Counted from the first letter of the stretch, positions 1 through 7,716 are shown. The stretch: 13,674 nucleotides of DNA from Wohlfahrtiimonas sp. (GCA_030149965.1 JASLHB010000033.1:1-13674), one strand, 5' to 3'. Notes: generated by a model not told the origin, from the letters alone. Program-made: numbers and translations.

Positions 1-110
1 ATTGAATTCTCTCAAAGAAATGGTGAGTCCGAGGATTTTTCATCCTAAGACAATACATAGTGTACTCTTGTGTCCGAAACGTGATAGCCACCGAACACAA
101 CCCATATAAC
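1..110. other. unassigned edge segment
   Basis: No gene can be assigned here. On the plus strand one frame stays open from base 2 to a TAA at 107-109, and another ends with a TAA at 46-48. Either could be the last codons of a gene entering from the left, but neither translation is one I recognise. A weak imperfect inverted repeat (TTGTGT near 69-74 with ACACAA near 95-100) is also present. Confidence 0.3.
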
Positions 111-139
111 AAAAAAGTCCATCCTATAGAGATGGACTT
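111..139 (-). terminator. rho-independent terminator of leuA
   Basis: A perfect 9-bp stem (AAGTCCATC at 115-123 with GATGGACTT at 131-139) closes a 7-nt loop. Read on the minus strand it is followed by a run of U from the A tract at 111-116. It lies about 35 nt past the leuA stop codon. The plus-strand side has a weaker T-rich tail (CGTTATTTTA), so it might also stop a converging transcript from the left. Confidence 0.85.
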
Positions 140-174
140 CGTTATTTTATCAACTCTACAATAAGAATCTAGAA

Positions 175-1857
175 TTATTTTACTTCAACCAAACCTTTTA
201 CAATTGCGCGATTCAATGCAGAGATCACGGCATCAATGGATGCTCTTGCTGTATTGGCATGAATTGCAACGCCAAATAATGTTTTAGCCTCCACTTGCAT
301 CTCTACAAATGCCACTGCTTCAGCCTTCGAACCTTGACTTCTTGCATGCTCGTGATAGCTCACAACATCCACATCAATACCTAATGTTGTATTCAATGCA
401 TTCACTAATGCTGCAATCGGTCCATTACCATGACCTTTCGCCTCATATCTTTGCTCAGGCGTTTTAATCACAATCGCAAGTTCTGTATTACCGTTTTCAT
501 CTTCTACTATATTGATTGGCTGCTCAATGGATACAGAACCTTTATTTAAGAATTCACGATTGAACAAATCAAAGATCATAGGCGATGTGACTTCAATGCC
601 CTTGCCATCTGCTTCATTTTGCACAACTCGGCTGAACTCAATCTGTAATCGACGTGGCATATTGATGCCGTGATCTTCTTCCAACAAATAAGAAATTCCG
701 CCTTTACCTGATTGACTGTTCACACGAATCACAGCTTCATAAGAGCGCCCCACATCAATTGGATCAATTGGTAAATAAGGTACTTTCCACATTTGATCAG
801 GTTGATTTTTAATGTCAGATAAACCTTTACGAATCGCATCTTGGTGCGAACCAGAAAATGCCGTAAATACCAATTCACCCGCATAAGGATGACGAGGATG
901 CACTTTGATCGCTGTGCAATATTCCACTTCACGCACAACTTTATTGATTTGTGAGAAATTCAATTGTGGATCTAAACCTTGTGTATACATGTTCAATGCC
1001 ATAGTGATTAAATCCACGTTGCCTGTGCGCTCACCATGACCGAATAAACAACCTTCTACACGATCACCACCTGCCATTAAGCCCAATTCTGTTGCTGCCA
1101 CAGCACAACCACGATCATTGTGCGTATGTAAGCTCACAATCACGCTATCACGGCAGCTAATAGTGCGGCAGAAATATTCAATTTGATCTGCATAAACGTT
1201 TGGCGTTGCCACTTCTACTGTTGCTGGTAAGTTAAAAATCATTGGTTTTTCTGGTGTTGGCTTGACCACTTCAATGACCGCTTCACAGACTTCGACGGCA
1301 AACTCCATTTCTGTATCTGTGAAAATTTCTGGCGAATATTCAAATGTCCAATCCGTTTCAGGGTATTTCTTCGCTTCTTCCACAGCTAAACTCATACCAA
1401 ATACAGCCAATGCTTTCACTTCTTCTTTCGTTTTATTGAATACAACACGGCGGAATGTTGGCGATGTTGCGTTATAAACATGAACAATTGCCTGCTTACA
1501 GCCTTTCAAAGCTTCGAACGTGCGCACCATTAAATCTTCACGGGATTGCGTCAATACTTGAATGGTTACATCATCAGGAATACGATTTTCTTCGATCAAA
1601 CGGCGCACAAATGTGAATTCAGTATCCGAAGCTGATGGAAATGCCACTTCGATTTCTTTGAAACCACATTCGATCAATAAATCAAACATTCTTAATTTTT
1701 GTTCAATGTTCATTGGCTCGATCAAAGCCTGATTGCCATCACGCAAATCTGATGATAACCAGCGTGGTGCTTTATCAATCACTTGATCTGGCCAAGTGCG
1801 ATTTTTCAATTTCAATGGTGCAAATGCTTGGTATTTATTTTCTGGATTCTGGATCAT
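175..1857 (-). CDS. leuA: 2-isopropylmalate synthase
   Basis: LeuA catalyses the first committed step of leucine biosynthesis in the cytoplasm, condensing acetyl-CoA with 2-oxoisovalerate. The 560-residue length and sequence fit the longer form of the family (as in actinobacteria and several gammaproteobacteria) rather than the shorter E. coli form. The HMGL-like TIM barrel occupies roughly residues 30-310. It carries LRDGNQ (38-43), with the metal-binding Asp and catalytic Arg, HTHND (244-248), with metal-binding His residues, and GERTGN (275-280). The C-terminal part from about 430 should be the leucine-sensing dimer domain. The ATG at 1857 follows AGAGGAAA at good spacing. It is monocistronic here, ends in a strong terminator, and is preceded by a leucine attenuator. 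It is less AT-rich than the capsule genes and is the conserved flank of the locus. Confidence 0.97.
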   Translation of the reverse strand: MIQNPENKYQAFAPLKLKNRTWPDQVIDKAPRWLSSDLRDGNQALIEPMNIEQKLRMFDLLIECGFKEIEVAFPSASDTEFTFVRRLIEENRIPDDVTIQVLTQSREDLMVRTFEALKGCKQAIVHVYNATSPTFRRVVFNKTKEEVKALAVFGMSLAVEEAKKYPETDWTFEYSPEIFTDTEMEFAVEVCEAVIEVVKPTPEKPMIFNLPATVEVATPNVYADQIEYFCRTISCRDSVIVSLHTHNDRGCAVAATELGLMAGGDRVEGCLFGHGERTGNVDLITMALNMYTQGLDPQLNFSQINKVVREVEYCTAIKVHPRHPYAGELVFTAFSGSHQDAIRKGLSDIKNQPDQMWKVPYLPIDPIDVGRSYEAVIRVNSQSGKGGISYLLEEDHGINMPRRLQIEFSRVVQNEADGKGIEVTSPMIFDLFNREFLNKGSVSIEQPINIVEDENGNTELAIVIKTPEQRYEAKGHGNGPIAALVNALNTTLGIDVDVVSYHEHARSQGSKAEAVAFVEMQVEAKTLFGVAIHANTARASIDAVISALNRAIVKGLVEVK

Positions 1858-2042
1858 GGTTCATTTCCTCTATGCTCAATTTTTGGTGTTATTTTTTATA
1901 TTGACAATTTATTCAAAGATAAAATTTAGGCAGCAACACAGCATAACGAAGGGCGAACCATCGTCTTAAACTGCTTAAAATTAATTTGCTGTAACAATTA
2001 TTTGATGCAATGAACATTAAAAATCTCTTCTCGTTTCTTATT
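1858..2042 (-). other. leuA 5' untranslated region
   Basis: About 185 nt lie between the attenuator hairpin and the leuA start. The stretch has the leuA Shine-Dalgarno sequence just upstream of 1857. It also has one 11-codon open frame, ATG at 1961 to TAA at 1926 (MVRPSLCCVAA). That frame lacks a clear ribosome binding site and is not leucine-rich. No other gene is visible. Confidence 0.5.
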
Positions 2043-2097
2043 CAAAATCATCTATCACAGATAGATGCACTGAAGGCTGCAATCTTTGCGATTACAG
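2043..2097 (-). promoter_or_regulatory. leucine transcription attenuator (1:2, 2:3, 3:4 hairpins)
   Basis: Three mutually exclusive pairings can be drawn on the minus-strand transcript. The pause hairpin pairs CTGTAATC (2097-2090, covering the last Leu codon and the stop of the leader peptide) with GATTGCAG (2084-2077) across a GCAAA loop, with one G-U pair. The antiterminator pairs GATTGCA with TGCATC (2069-2064), with one bulged T. The terminator pairs CATCTATC (2067-2060) with GATAGATG (2056-2049) and is followed by ATTTTG. A ribosome stalled on Leu codons would cover segment 1, favour the antiterminator and allow leuA transcription. The U-tract is short, so termination may be partial. Confidence 0.8.
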
Positions 2098-2139
2098 CAG
2101 AATAAGTCGTAGTAGAGAGTTCATTGATAAATATTTCAT
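2092..2139 (-). CDS. leuL: leucine-rich leader peptide
   Basis: This short frame encodes 15 residues, MKYLSMNSLLRLILL, ending at a TAA at 2094-2092. Six of the 15 are Leu, and the last nine codons include CTA CTA, CTT and CTG CTG. The stop codon lies inside the first attenuator hairpin, exactly as expected for a ribosome-stalling leader upstream of leuA. The start is uncertain. ATG at 2139 is at or next to the predicted transcription start and would be nearly leaderless. An internal ATG at 2124 gives the 10-residue MNSLLRLILL. Neither has a good Shine-Dalgarno sequence. A further in-frame ATG at 2151 overlaps the -10 box and is unlikely. Its role is regulatory: it measures charged tRNA-Leu supply and is not expected to make a functional protein. 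Confidence 0.8.
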   Translation of the reverse strand: MKYLSMNSLLRLILL

Positions 2140-2146
2140 GAGAATT

Positions 2147-2175
2147 AACATAAAGTCATTTAGAACTTTAGTCAA
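2147..2175 (-). promoter_or_regulatory. sigma-70 promoter for leuL-leuA
   Basis: On the minus strand TTGACT (2175-2170) is separated by exactly 17 nt from TATGTT (2152-2147), giving a good -35 box and a moderate -10 box. The predicted transcription start is near 2139-2141. That places the leucine-rich leader peptide and attenuator at the very start of the transcript. Confidence 0.7.
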
Positions 2176-2410
2176 GAAATTCATGAAGATTATTTTATGG
2201 ATGGACGAATTGATGGCCGGTAATTAGATGATTTTTCTATTTAGAAAACAATATATCATGCCCTCTTCAACCTTCTAATTACTGTAGTGGTATACTAATT
2301 TTGAATACTTAGATAGAGGTCTGTTAATAGTTAACCACTACAAGTTTTGAAAAATATTTAAAGCTTTTAACATTGATAAAAATTCTTATATATATTCTTC
2401 ATTCAAAAAA
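2176..2410. other. intergenic region between capsule terminator and leu promoter
   Basis: No convincing gene is seen on either strand of this AT-rich stretch. The only structure found is a 9-bp inverted repeat, TGTAGTGGT at 2283-2291 with ACCACTACA at 2334-2342, separated by 42 bp. It could be a regulator binding site or the trace of an insertion, but nothing decides this. Confidence 0.5.
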
Positions 2411-2461
2411 TAATTTTCTTGATCAAGAAAAAGCAGGATATCTAAAAAATTTTCTTCCTGC
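2411..2461 (-). terminator. tandem candidate terminators of the capsule operon
   Basis: Two hairpins lie downstream of the last capsule gene in its direction of transcription. The first pairs GCAGGA with TCCTGC (minus-strand sense of 2461-2456 and 2438-2433), has an A/T-rich inner loop that can also pair, and is followed by TTTTTC. The second is the perfect 18-bp palindrome TTTTCTTGATCAAGAAAA (2414-2431), followed on the minus strand by an A/T tail containing TTTTTT. They sit about 75-125 nt past the stop codon at 2535 and would insulate leuA from capsule transcription. Confidence 0.65.
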
Positions 2462-2534
2462 CTGCCCTATTATAGTGCTTTGCTCTAAGTATCTCTATCA
2501 ACTTAATAGCCAAACTATTAATAATCCATTTACA

Positions 2535-3806
2535 CTATTTATTTACCAAATCAAAGAATTGCTGATAATTTTTTTCAACTATACTATCTAATAACGGATG
2601 TAGTTCTATATAAATATTTGCTTTATCTAAATAATAATCACCAAAATTACAATACAACAGTACCTTAGAGAAAAAGGTTTGTTTGGCTACATTTGAAATT
2701 TTCTTTGATTTCATTATAGATATTAACCGCTCTATTATTAATATCATCCAACCATTATACAATTGATTACGATACTTAATATCATGATTTGATAGGAAAA
2801 TACGATTACATCCATTCAAATATAAATATAACTCAACCTCTAAATCAGTTTCTTTATGTGTTAAATGTTCTTCATTATGCCTAGTAACATATACATATAT
2901 GTCATCCGCCAAAATAGAAACTTTTCTGGTCTTTGATAAAATCGAAATGGAAAATAATCTATCTTCCGCGACAGATATACTTGGATCTAAAAGTAAACTT
3001 TCTCGTAATAAAAAAGATTTTTTATAAAGTTTACACATAGCATTAGATCTTAATAAATGATGTTTAGATACATCTGTCACTTTAACCGTGCCATATTTAT
3101 AAGCCCGTGTTGGTACTGCGCGAGGGAATTCTGCATCACTCCCCATTTTTAAATACACCAAATCACTATTCTGATCATCTGCTAATCCCAAAGCTTTTTC
3201 CACGCAGTACTCAGATAAATAATCATCTGAATCTATAAATAACACATATCTTGCTAATGAAGATTTTATCCCTTCATTACGAGGTGCTGATGCATTACCT
3301 GATCCCACGGGGCGTGAAAGCACTCGGTAATTTAAATCTGAAGAAACCAATTCATGTATAACATTAATAGATTGATCTGTTGAACAATCATCAACGAAAA
3401 TAACTTCATAACGTGATTTATCAAATGTTTGATTATTTATCTTGTCAATGCATTTTCGAATAAGTTTTTCACGATTGTAAACAGGAATAATTACCGAAAC
3501 ATCATACTTATATATATTATCTAAAAATTCAAAAATAGAACTAATATGTTTCAAGATAACCTCCTCTAACATATTTAATTCAATTTTAGCTTCTAAACGC
3601 ACCTTTTGTTTATATGTCTTTTTATACATATAAACAATGTTATCATTTCGGTCTACAAGGAATAACTCTAAGTTAGTATCTTTATCTATCTTGATGTCAA
3701 AGGCAAATTTCACTCCTTTATATTGGTAGTCAATAACTACACATTTATCCTTATATATCCAAGCCTTAGATATATATTGCTGAATTCCTAATATACCAGG
3801 CATCAC
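2535..3806 (-). CDS. family 2 glycosyltransferase (5' end frameshifted)
   Basis: The protein belongs to the GT-A, family 2 glycosyltransferases. About 100 unrecognised N-terminal residues precede the catalytic domain, which starts at VSVIIPVYN (about 103-111). It has VDDCSTD (138-144) for nucleotide-sugar binding, GNASAPRN (170-177), the metal-binding DSDD (192-195) and a later AEDRLF motif. No membrane segment is evident, so it is likely a cytoplasmic or membrane-associated capsule sugar transferase. The coordinates give the longest frame, 423 residues from GTG 3806 (next codon ATG). That start has no Shine-Dalgarno sequence and leaves a 77-nt gap to the previous gene. In-frame coding-like sequence continues upstream of it, and an ATG at 3868, 15 nt after the previous stop, would join it after a -1 shift at an A8 run, giving about 444 residues. 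It is the last gene of the operon. Donor and acceptor cannot be told from sequence. Confidence 0.85.
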   Translation of the reverse strand: MMPGILGIQQYISKAWIYKDKCVVIDYQYKGVKFAFDIKIDKDTNLELFLVDRNDNIVYMYKKTYKQKVRLEAKIELNMLEEVILKHISSIFEFLDNIYKYDVSVIIPVYNREKLIRKCIDKINNQTFDKSRYEVIFVDDCSTDQSINVIHELVSSDLNYRVLSRPVGSGNASAPRNEGIKSSLARYVLFIDSDDYLSEYCVEKALGLADDQNSDLVYLKMGSDAEFPRAVPTRAYKYGTVKVTDVSKHHLLRSNAMCKLYKKSFLLRESLLLDPSISVAEDRLFSISILSKTRKVSILADDIYVYVTRHNEEHLTHKETDLEVELYLYLNGCNRIFLSNHDIKYRNQLYNGWMILIIERLISIMKSKKISNVAKQTFFSKVLLYCNFGDYYLDKANIYIELHPLLDSIVEKNYQQFFDLVNK

Positions 3807-3835
3807 ATTGATTCGAGATAGTAATTCATTATAAT

Positions 3836-3868
3836 TTATTTTTTTTCTTTCATAAAAAAGTTCATCAT
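3836..3868 (-). other. short start frame ending in A8 slippery site
   Basis: From ATG at 3868 the frame reads MMNFFMKEKK and stops at a TAA at 3838-3836. The last sense codons are GAA AAA AAA, so an A_AAA_AAA heptamer directly precedes the zero-frame stop, within an A8 run (T8 at 3839-3846 on the plus strand). A -1 slip at this site, or one extra A, continues with INYNELLSRIN into the glycosyltransferase frame with no stop. It may be programmed frameshifting, transcriptional slippage, a phase-variable tract, or a plain frameshift mutation. Confidence 0.7.
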
Positions 3869-3883
3869 TTCACTTGCTATGCC

Positions 3884-5137
3884 TTATAATTCTTCAAATA
3901 ATCTAGGAGTGTATTTTAAATCTGTACCAACACCAATTGACTTCAATTGTTCAATGAATTTGTTATTTAATGTTTCTTCTGTGCCTATAAAATAATCTAT
4001 GGCTTTCTTTCTATTTTCTGCCATGTAATCATCACCAGACAGCACTTGCTGTATTTTTCCTAGCAACTCTTCAACACTAGAATATGTATAGCAATAATCT
4101 TCATATGTCATATTACTAGAAGATATTTTAACCACTCTATCAGATGGAATATAAACAAAAATGGGGGCATTTGCAGTCAAACATTCAGAAACGACAGCTG
4201 AAATATCACAAATAAATATATTATTAACAGGTATCAGCTCCTCAACTCCTATTGAAAAATCAACAACTGATACATCAATTCCACTTTCGGTAATTAATGA
4301 TTGAGTAGCGCTATTTATATCCTTTAATACAGCATTGCGATTACCTGTAAACGGATGATATTTCACAGAAACATGCATATTTGTACTAGAATTAACTGCT
4401 CTGATAATCTGACCTGATATATGAGTAGAAGAATAGTTCGCCTCTTCCATTACACCTTCCCATGTTGGCAAATATAATATGCGAGGAGACATTCTTTGTG
4501 ACCATAAACTTTGACTGTTTTTTAGCACAAGATTTAAATTAGGTCGTCCAACTTTTAAGAAGCATAAATGTGCTGTATTGAAATCACTATTTTTAAATCT
4601 ATCAATATGTGCTTGACCAGCTGTCCAAATTTCATCATAAAGCCTTAATGCTTTATGTGCGCTAGCTGCTTTATCACTATCACCATGGCCAATAAAGACA
4701 TGATTTAAATGACTAAACCTTGTTATATGTATATTATTTCCTGTACTAGAAGGATAAAATACATATTTCGCTTCTGGTAATAATGTAATTAGCTCTTCAA
4801 CATCTAATAATCTTCTTGCTAATGCCACTGAAATCCAAGGATACTCTTTTTTGACCCAATTATATAAATCAATATTTCTAACTAAAACCATAAAATTAGT
4901 ATTCGATTGTATAAATATTGGTAGCCATAGTCTTAAATGATTACTCCCACCATTCATAGATTCTCCTGAATGAATAATGAAAGGAATTGATTGATGAAAA
5001 TTTACATGAGATAAGTCGATGTTAACCACTGTATTAGACGTATTTCCTGCAGTCTTTTTATTTGCTTTAGATCCTTTATTTATTGCATCTTTAAAAAACA
5101 GTTTAGGGCTTTTGATTAATTTAGTTAGCTTACTCAT
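3884..5137 (-). CDS. TagF-like polyol-phosphate transferase, 417 aa
   Basis: This is a member of the CDP-glycerol glycerophosphotransferase superfamily (TagF/TarL-like, Glyphos_transf), which moves glycerol- or ribitol-phosphate from a CDP-linked donor to a growing polymer. Residues 1-17 carry the basic MSKLTKLI...LFFKD leader shared with the 1226-residue protein. The catalytic-type motifs are HGDSDK (151-156), LPTWEG (223-228), KYHP (259-262) and DISAV (311-315), spaced as in the superfamily. The usual TagF HGxPxK is HGDSDK here, the same variant class as the neighbouring 368-residue paralogue. ATG 5137 follows AAGGA and lies 10 nt after the stop of the upstream gene, so the two are co-transcribed. 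Given the CDP-ribitol-type synthase just upstream, ribitol phosphate is the likelier substrate, but that is inference. Confidence 0.85.
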   Translation of the reverse strand: MSKLTKLIKSPKLFFKDAINKGSKANKKTAGNTSNTVVNIDLSHVNFHQSIPFIIHSGESMNGGSNHLRLWLPIFIQSNTNFMVLVRNIDLYNWVKKEYPWISVALARRLLDVEELITLLPEAKYVFYPSSTGNNIHITRFSHLNHVFIGHGDSDKAASAHKALRLYDEIWTAGQAHIDRFKNSDFNTAHLCFLKVGRPNLNLVLKNSQSLWSQRMSPRILYLPTWEGVMEEANYSSTHISGQIIRAVNSSTNMHVSVKYHPFTGNRNAVLKDINSATQSLITESGIDVSVVDFSIGVEELIPVNNIFICDISAVVSECLTANAPIFVYIPSDRVVKISSSNMTYEDYCYTYSSVEELLGKIQQVLSGDDYMAENRKKAIDYFIGTEETLNNKFIEQLKSIGVGTDLKYTPRLFEEL

Positions 5138-5147
5138 ATATTCCTTA

Positions 5148-6254
5148 TTAAAGTATTTGTACTAAGATCTTAATGCGCTGACGTTTGCTCATATTTTTAA
5201 ATTGATTTTGAGAGAAACCAATCACATCTTTTAAAGAAAAAGGGCTTTCAGAAAAGGCATTTAAATAAAATTCACTTTTTTCTAAATTTATACCTACTTT
5301 TTCATATTTCTCACAAAGAACATGTGGAATGTCTTCTCGAAGCATGTCTGGCATATAAAAAACATTATGATTAATCTCTTCATTCATACATTGAAATTCC
5401 ATGGCAGATATATCCACCAAGGCATGTTTAGCGTAAAAGCTATCTAAATGATGAATAATCTCAATCCCACCTCTGCTTAAACGATATTTATCGCGCCAAG
5501 ATAGAGCAATATAATTATATTGCAAACATACCTTAAAACCACTACGCGATAATAAACGCAATAAAGAAGTTAATGTTTTAATGTATTCTTTTTCACGATG
5601 GCCAATATTCGGATGTGGTTGCACTACAATAGTTTTCAATTGTAACTTTTTTGCCAATTGAAGAATTGCAACATAAACCAAATTTACATTCTGTAAACTA
5701 GAATAGTTTTCAGATTCAAGCCCGCCTTCCCAAGTCGGTGCATAAAACAGGACATTTTCTCTCATTGAGTCAGTACTAAAACCTGTCCTTCCAATAAAAG
5801 TATCACCCATCAATATTAGACGCCCCGTTTCATAATCATGCTCATCAAACAATCTACTTTTATAAAATCGTTCTAAGCTTAATTTACCTGCCATCACAAC
5901 ATGATCATAAATACGGATAATGGGTTTTACTGAAGCTACTTTATTACTTTCACCATGTGTAATAAAAATATGCTTCAACTTTCGATTAGCCACGAACCGA
6001 CAATTAGATTGTGCATTGAATGCATAGAAAATCACTTGATTCTCTAATTCATCCAACTCTTTTGGCTTCATAAACCGATAGCTAATCCCTGCTTTCTCAA
6101 ATATTTCCATATATTGACTGGCAGATTCTTTATATCTCTTAATATAAATAATGGTTTGCTGCGCACTAAAAACTCCCTGATCAAAAAAACTCACAAGTTG
6201 TCGCGCAGTACCAATAATCTTACTATCTAAATACAAAGCGTAGGGATAGTGCAT
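5148..6254 (-). CDS. TagF-like polyol-phosphate transferase, 368 aa
   Basis: This compact member of the Glyphos_transf superfamily lacks the basic MSKLTKLI leader of its neighbour and begins close to the first fold strand. Motifs in order are HGESNK (100-105), YAPTWEG (171-177), QPHP (212-215) and VDISAME (280-286). The first His and the later His/Asp are candidates for the catalytic pair known in TagF. The ATG at 6254 is separated by a single base from the TAA of the cytidylyltransferase/SDR gene (TAAAATG), indicating translational coupling of CDP-polyol synthesis to its use. The presence of two different small transferases in tandem suggests one primes (or attaches to a sugar) and the other extends, or that they act as a pair. 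Which does what cannot be read from sequence. Confidence 0.8.
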   Translation of the reverse strand: MHYPYALYLDSKIIGTARQLVSFFDQGVFSAQQTIIYIKRYKESASQYMEIFEKAGISYRFMKPKELDELENQVIFYAFNAQSNCRFVANRKLKHIFITHGESNKVASVKPIIRIYDHVVMAGKLSLERFYKSRLFDEHDYETGRLILMGDTFIGRTGFSTDSMRENVLFYAPTWEGGLESENYSSLQNVNLVYVAILQLAKKLQLKTIVVQPHPNIGHREKEYIKTLTSLLRLLSRSGFKVCLQYNYIALSWRDKYRLSRGGIEIIHHLDSFYAKHALVDISAMEFQCMNEEINHNVFYMPDMLREDIPHVLCEKYEKVGINLEKSEFYLNAFSESPFSLKDVIGFSQNQFKNMSKRQRIKILVQIL

Positions 6255-6255
6255 T

Positions 6256-7716
6256 TTAGATAACTTCTTCTGTTGATACGTCAGATATGACCTGTAAACC
6301 AGTCAAAATATCATCGATAAATTGTTTATCTTTACGTTTCACATCAATAACGTTACCAGTCGTACGATTGATCAAGGCTAACAATGATGCAAAAGCAACT
6401 GTTTGAGAATCCAATAACGTCTCATCTGGTTCAATACCAAAGTTATTCAAACGCATTGGTGTTTTAGTTCTTTCTGGATTAATACAGTTGATCTTAATGT
6501 TTTCTTCTGCCCATTCTTCTGCAAGAGCCTGTGTTAAGTTAACAACACCCGCTTTCGTTGAAGAATACACGCTACTAAATGCTCTGCCTCTTGTATAAGA
6601 GCTAGAGGTAAAGTTCAACATTGCACCTTTAGATTTTTTCAAATATGGTTTAGCAGCAAGCGCAACATTAATTGCTCCTGTTAAATTAATGTTAACCATT
6701 TCTGAGATTTCTTCTGCGGTCATATGATCTAATGGTCTATTCGCAAGTGTTGCAGCAGTATTTACAACATAATCAATCTTCTTATGATCTTTGGCAACTG
6801 TCGCTAAGGCATCATTAATAGTAGAAAGATCTTTAACATTGACACCACTACTACGACTGAAACTATAAGTATGAGCACCAAAAAATTTTGCGAGCTCAAT
6901 AATTTCCGCACCGATACCATAACTACCACCAAACACTACCAATACTTTATTATTCAAGCCTTGAAAAATATCAGCAGTTGCTAACTGTTCTAATGAACAA
7001 TTGCTACGACTTTGGAATAATTTATCCGCTAAAAATAAATCCACTGATTGAGTCAGTTTAATATTAGTTTCAGAACCAGCAACTGCCGCAATTTTTTCCT
7101 CTGGCAACGCTTGTAATACAATGCCACAGTCACAGGTTGCTGTTAATTCTAATTGATCATATCGTTTATATGCTTCTCTCAATGTTTTGAGATTAAATGC
7201 CTGAGGTGTTTGTCCTTGACGCAACTCTTTTCTTGGTGGAATACTAACAATTTCTTTATTACTATTAATTTGTACAATTGTATCTGCACAAGGAATCACC
7301 ACATCTACAGCATTATATGTATTCAATGTAGAAATACATTCTGTAATCACATGTGCTGATAATAAAGGCCTTACTGAATCATGAATGATTAATTTGGTAT
7401 CACCAGAGTAATTCTGTAGAGTAGATAAAGCAGACTTTGTAGAATCTGTTCTTTCCTTGCCGCCACTAATCACTTTACCAACCTTAGAGTAATTGCCTGT
7501 TAATACAATTTTTCTAATACCTTCTTCATAAAAAGGTACTGCAACTACGATAATTTCATCAATCTCTTCATGATTTTGAAAAATATCTAAAGTATGTTCT
7601 AAAACTGTTTTTCCTGCAATCTTAGCAAATTGTTTAGGATAGCCCAGCCCCATTCTTGAACCCACACCACCTGCTAAAATAATTCCTATATTGCGTTTAA
7701 TTTTCTGATCTACCAT
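6256..7716 (-). CDS. fused cytidylyltransferase/SDR reductase, likely CDP-ribitol synthesis (copy B)
   Basis: A two-domain fusion of 486 residues, like H. influenzae type b Bcs1 and the TarI-TarJ pair in function. The IspD-like cytidylyltransferase domain (about 8-230) has LAGGVGSRMG (14-23) with PKQF (27-30), and HDSVRP (112-117). The SDR domain (about 256-460) has GGSYGIG (263-269), NTAA (319-322), SSS (371-373) and the catalytic YSSTK (384-388). The inferred reactions are NADPH-dependent reduction of ribulose 5-phosphate and transfer of CMP from CTP to give CDP-ribitol; in other organisms TarJ is an MDR-type reductase while Bcs1 uses an SDR. Residues 428-472 are identical to the partial copy at the window's right end, but the tail (GLQVISDVSTEEVI) differs. 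The ribosome binding site at ATG 7716 is weak. A TATAAT hexamer at about 7730-7735 (minus strand) might be a local -10 box, but has no good -35. Confidence 0.9.
   Translation of the reverse strand: MVDQKIKRNIGIILAGGVGSRMGLGYPKQFAKIAGKTVLEHTLDIFQNHEEIDEIIVVAVPFYEEGIRKIVLTGNYSKVGKVISGGKERTDSTKSALSTLQNYSGDTKLIIHDSVRPLLSAHVITECISTLNTYNAVDVVIPCADTIVQINSNKEIVSIPPRKELRQGQTPQAFNLKTLREAYKRYDQLELTATCDCGIVLQALPEEKIAAVAGSETNIKLTQSVDLFLADKLFQSRSNCSLEQLATADIFQGLNNKVLVVFGGSYGIGAEIIELAKFFGAHTYSFSRSSGVNVKDLSTINDALATVAKDHKKIDYVVNTAATLANRPLDHMTAEEISEMVNINLTGAINVALAAKPYLKKSKGAMLNFTSSSYTRGRAFSSVYSSTKAGVVNLTQALAEEWAEENIKINCINPERTKTPMRLNNFGIEPDETLLDSQTVAFASLLALINRTTGNVIDVKRKDKQFIDDILTGLQVISDVSTEEVI
6302..6435 (-). 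repeat. same-orientation repeat, copy within fusion gene B
   Basis: These 134 bases match 13541-13674 with two mismatches (6316 and 6322). The match begins near the divergent 3' tail and continues to the window edge in the other copy, so the true repeat is probably longer. Both copies have the same orientation. Confidence 0.95.

Noticed and set aside
1789..1802. AAGTGCGAT-like Pasteurellaceae uptake-signal resemblance in leuA
   Set aside because: It does not match the AAGTGCGGT core, occurs once, and lies inside a conserved coding region, so it is no evidence for Haemophilus relatives.
2373..2591. 72-codon plus-strand frame overlapping the end of the last glycosyltransferase
   Set aside because: It runs through the terminator hairpins and into the coding strand of a clear gene, has no ribosome binding site and low-complexity content.
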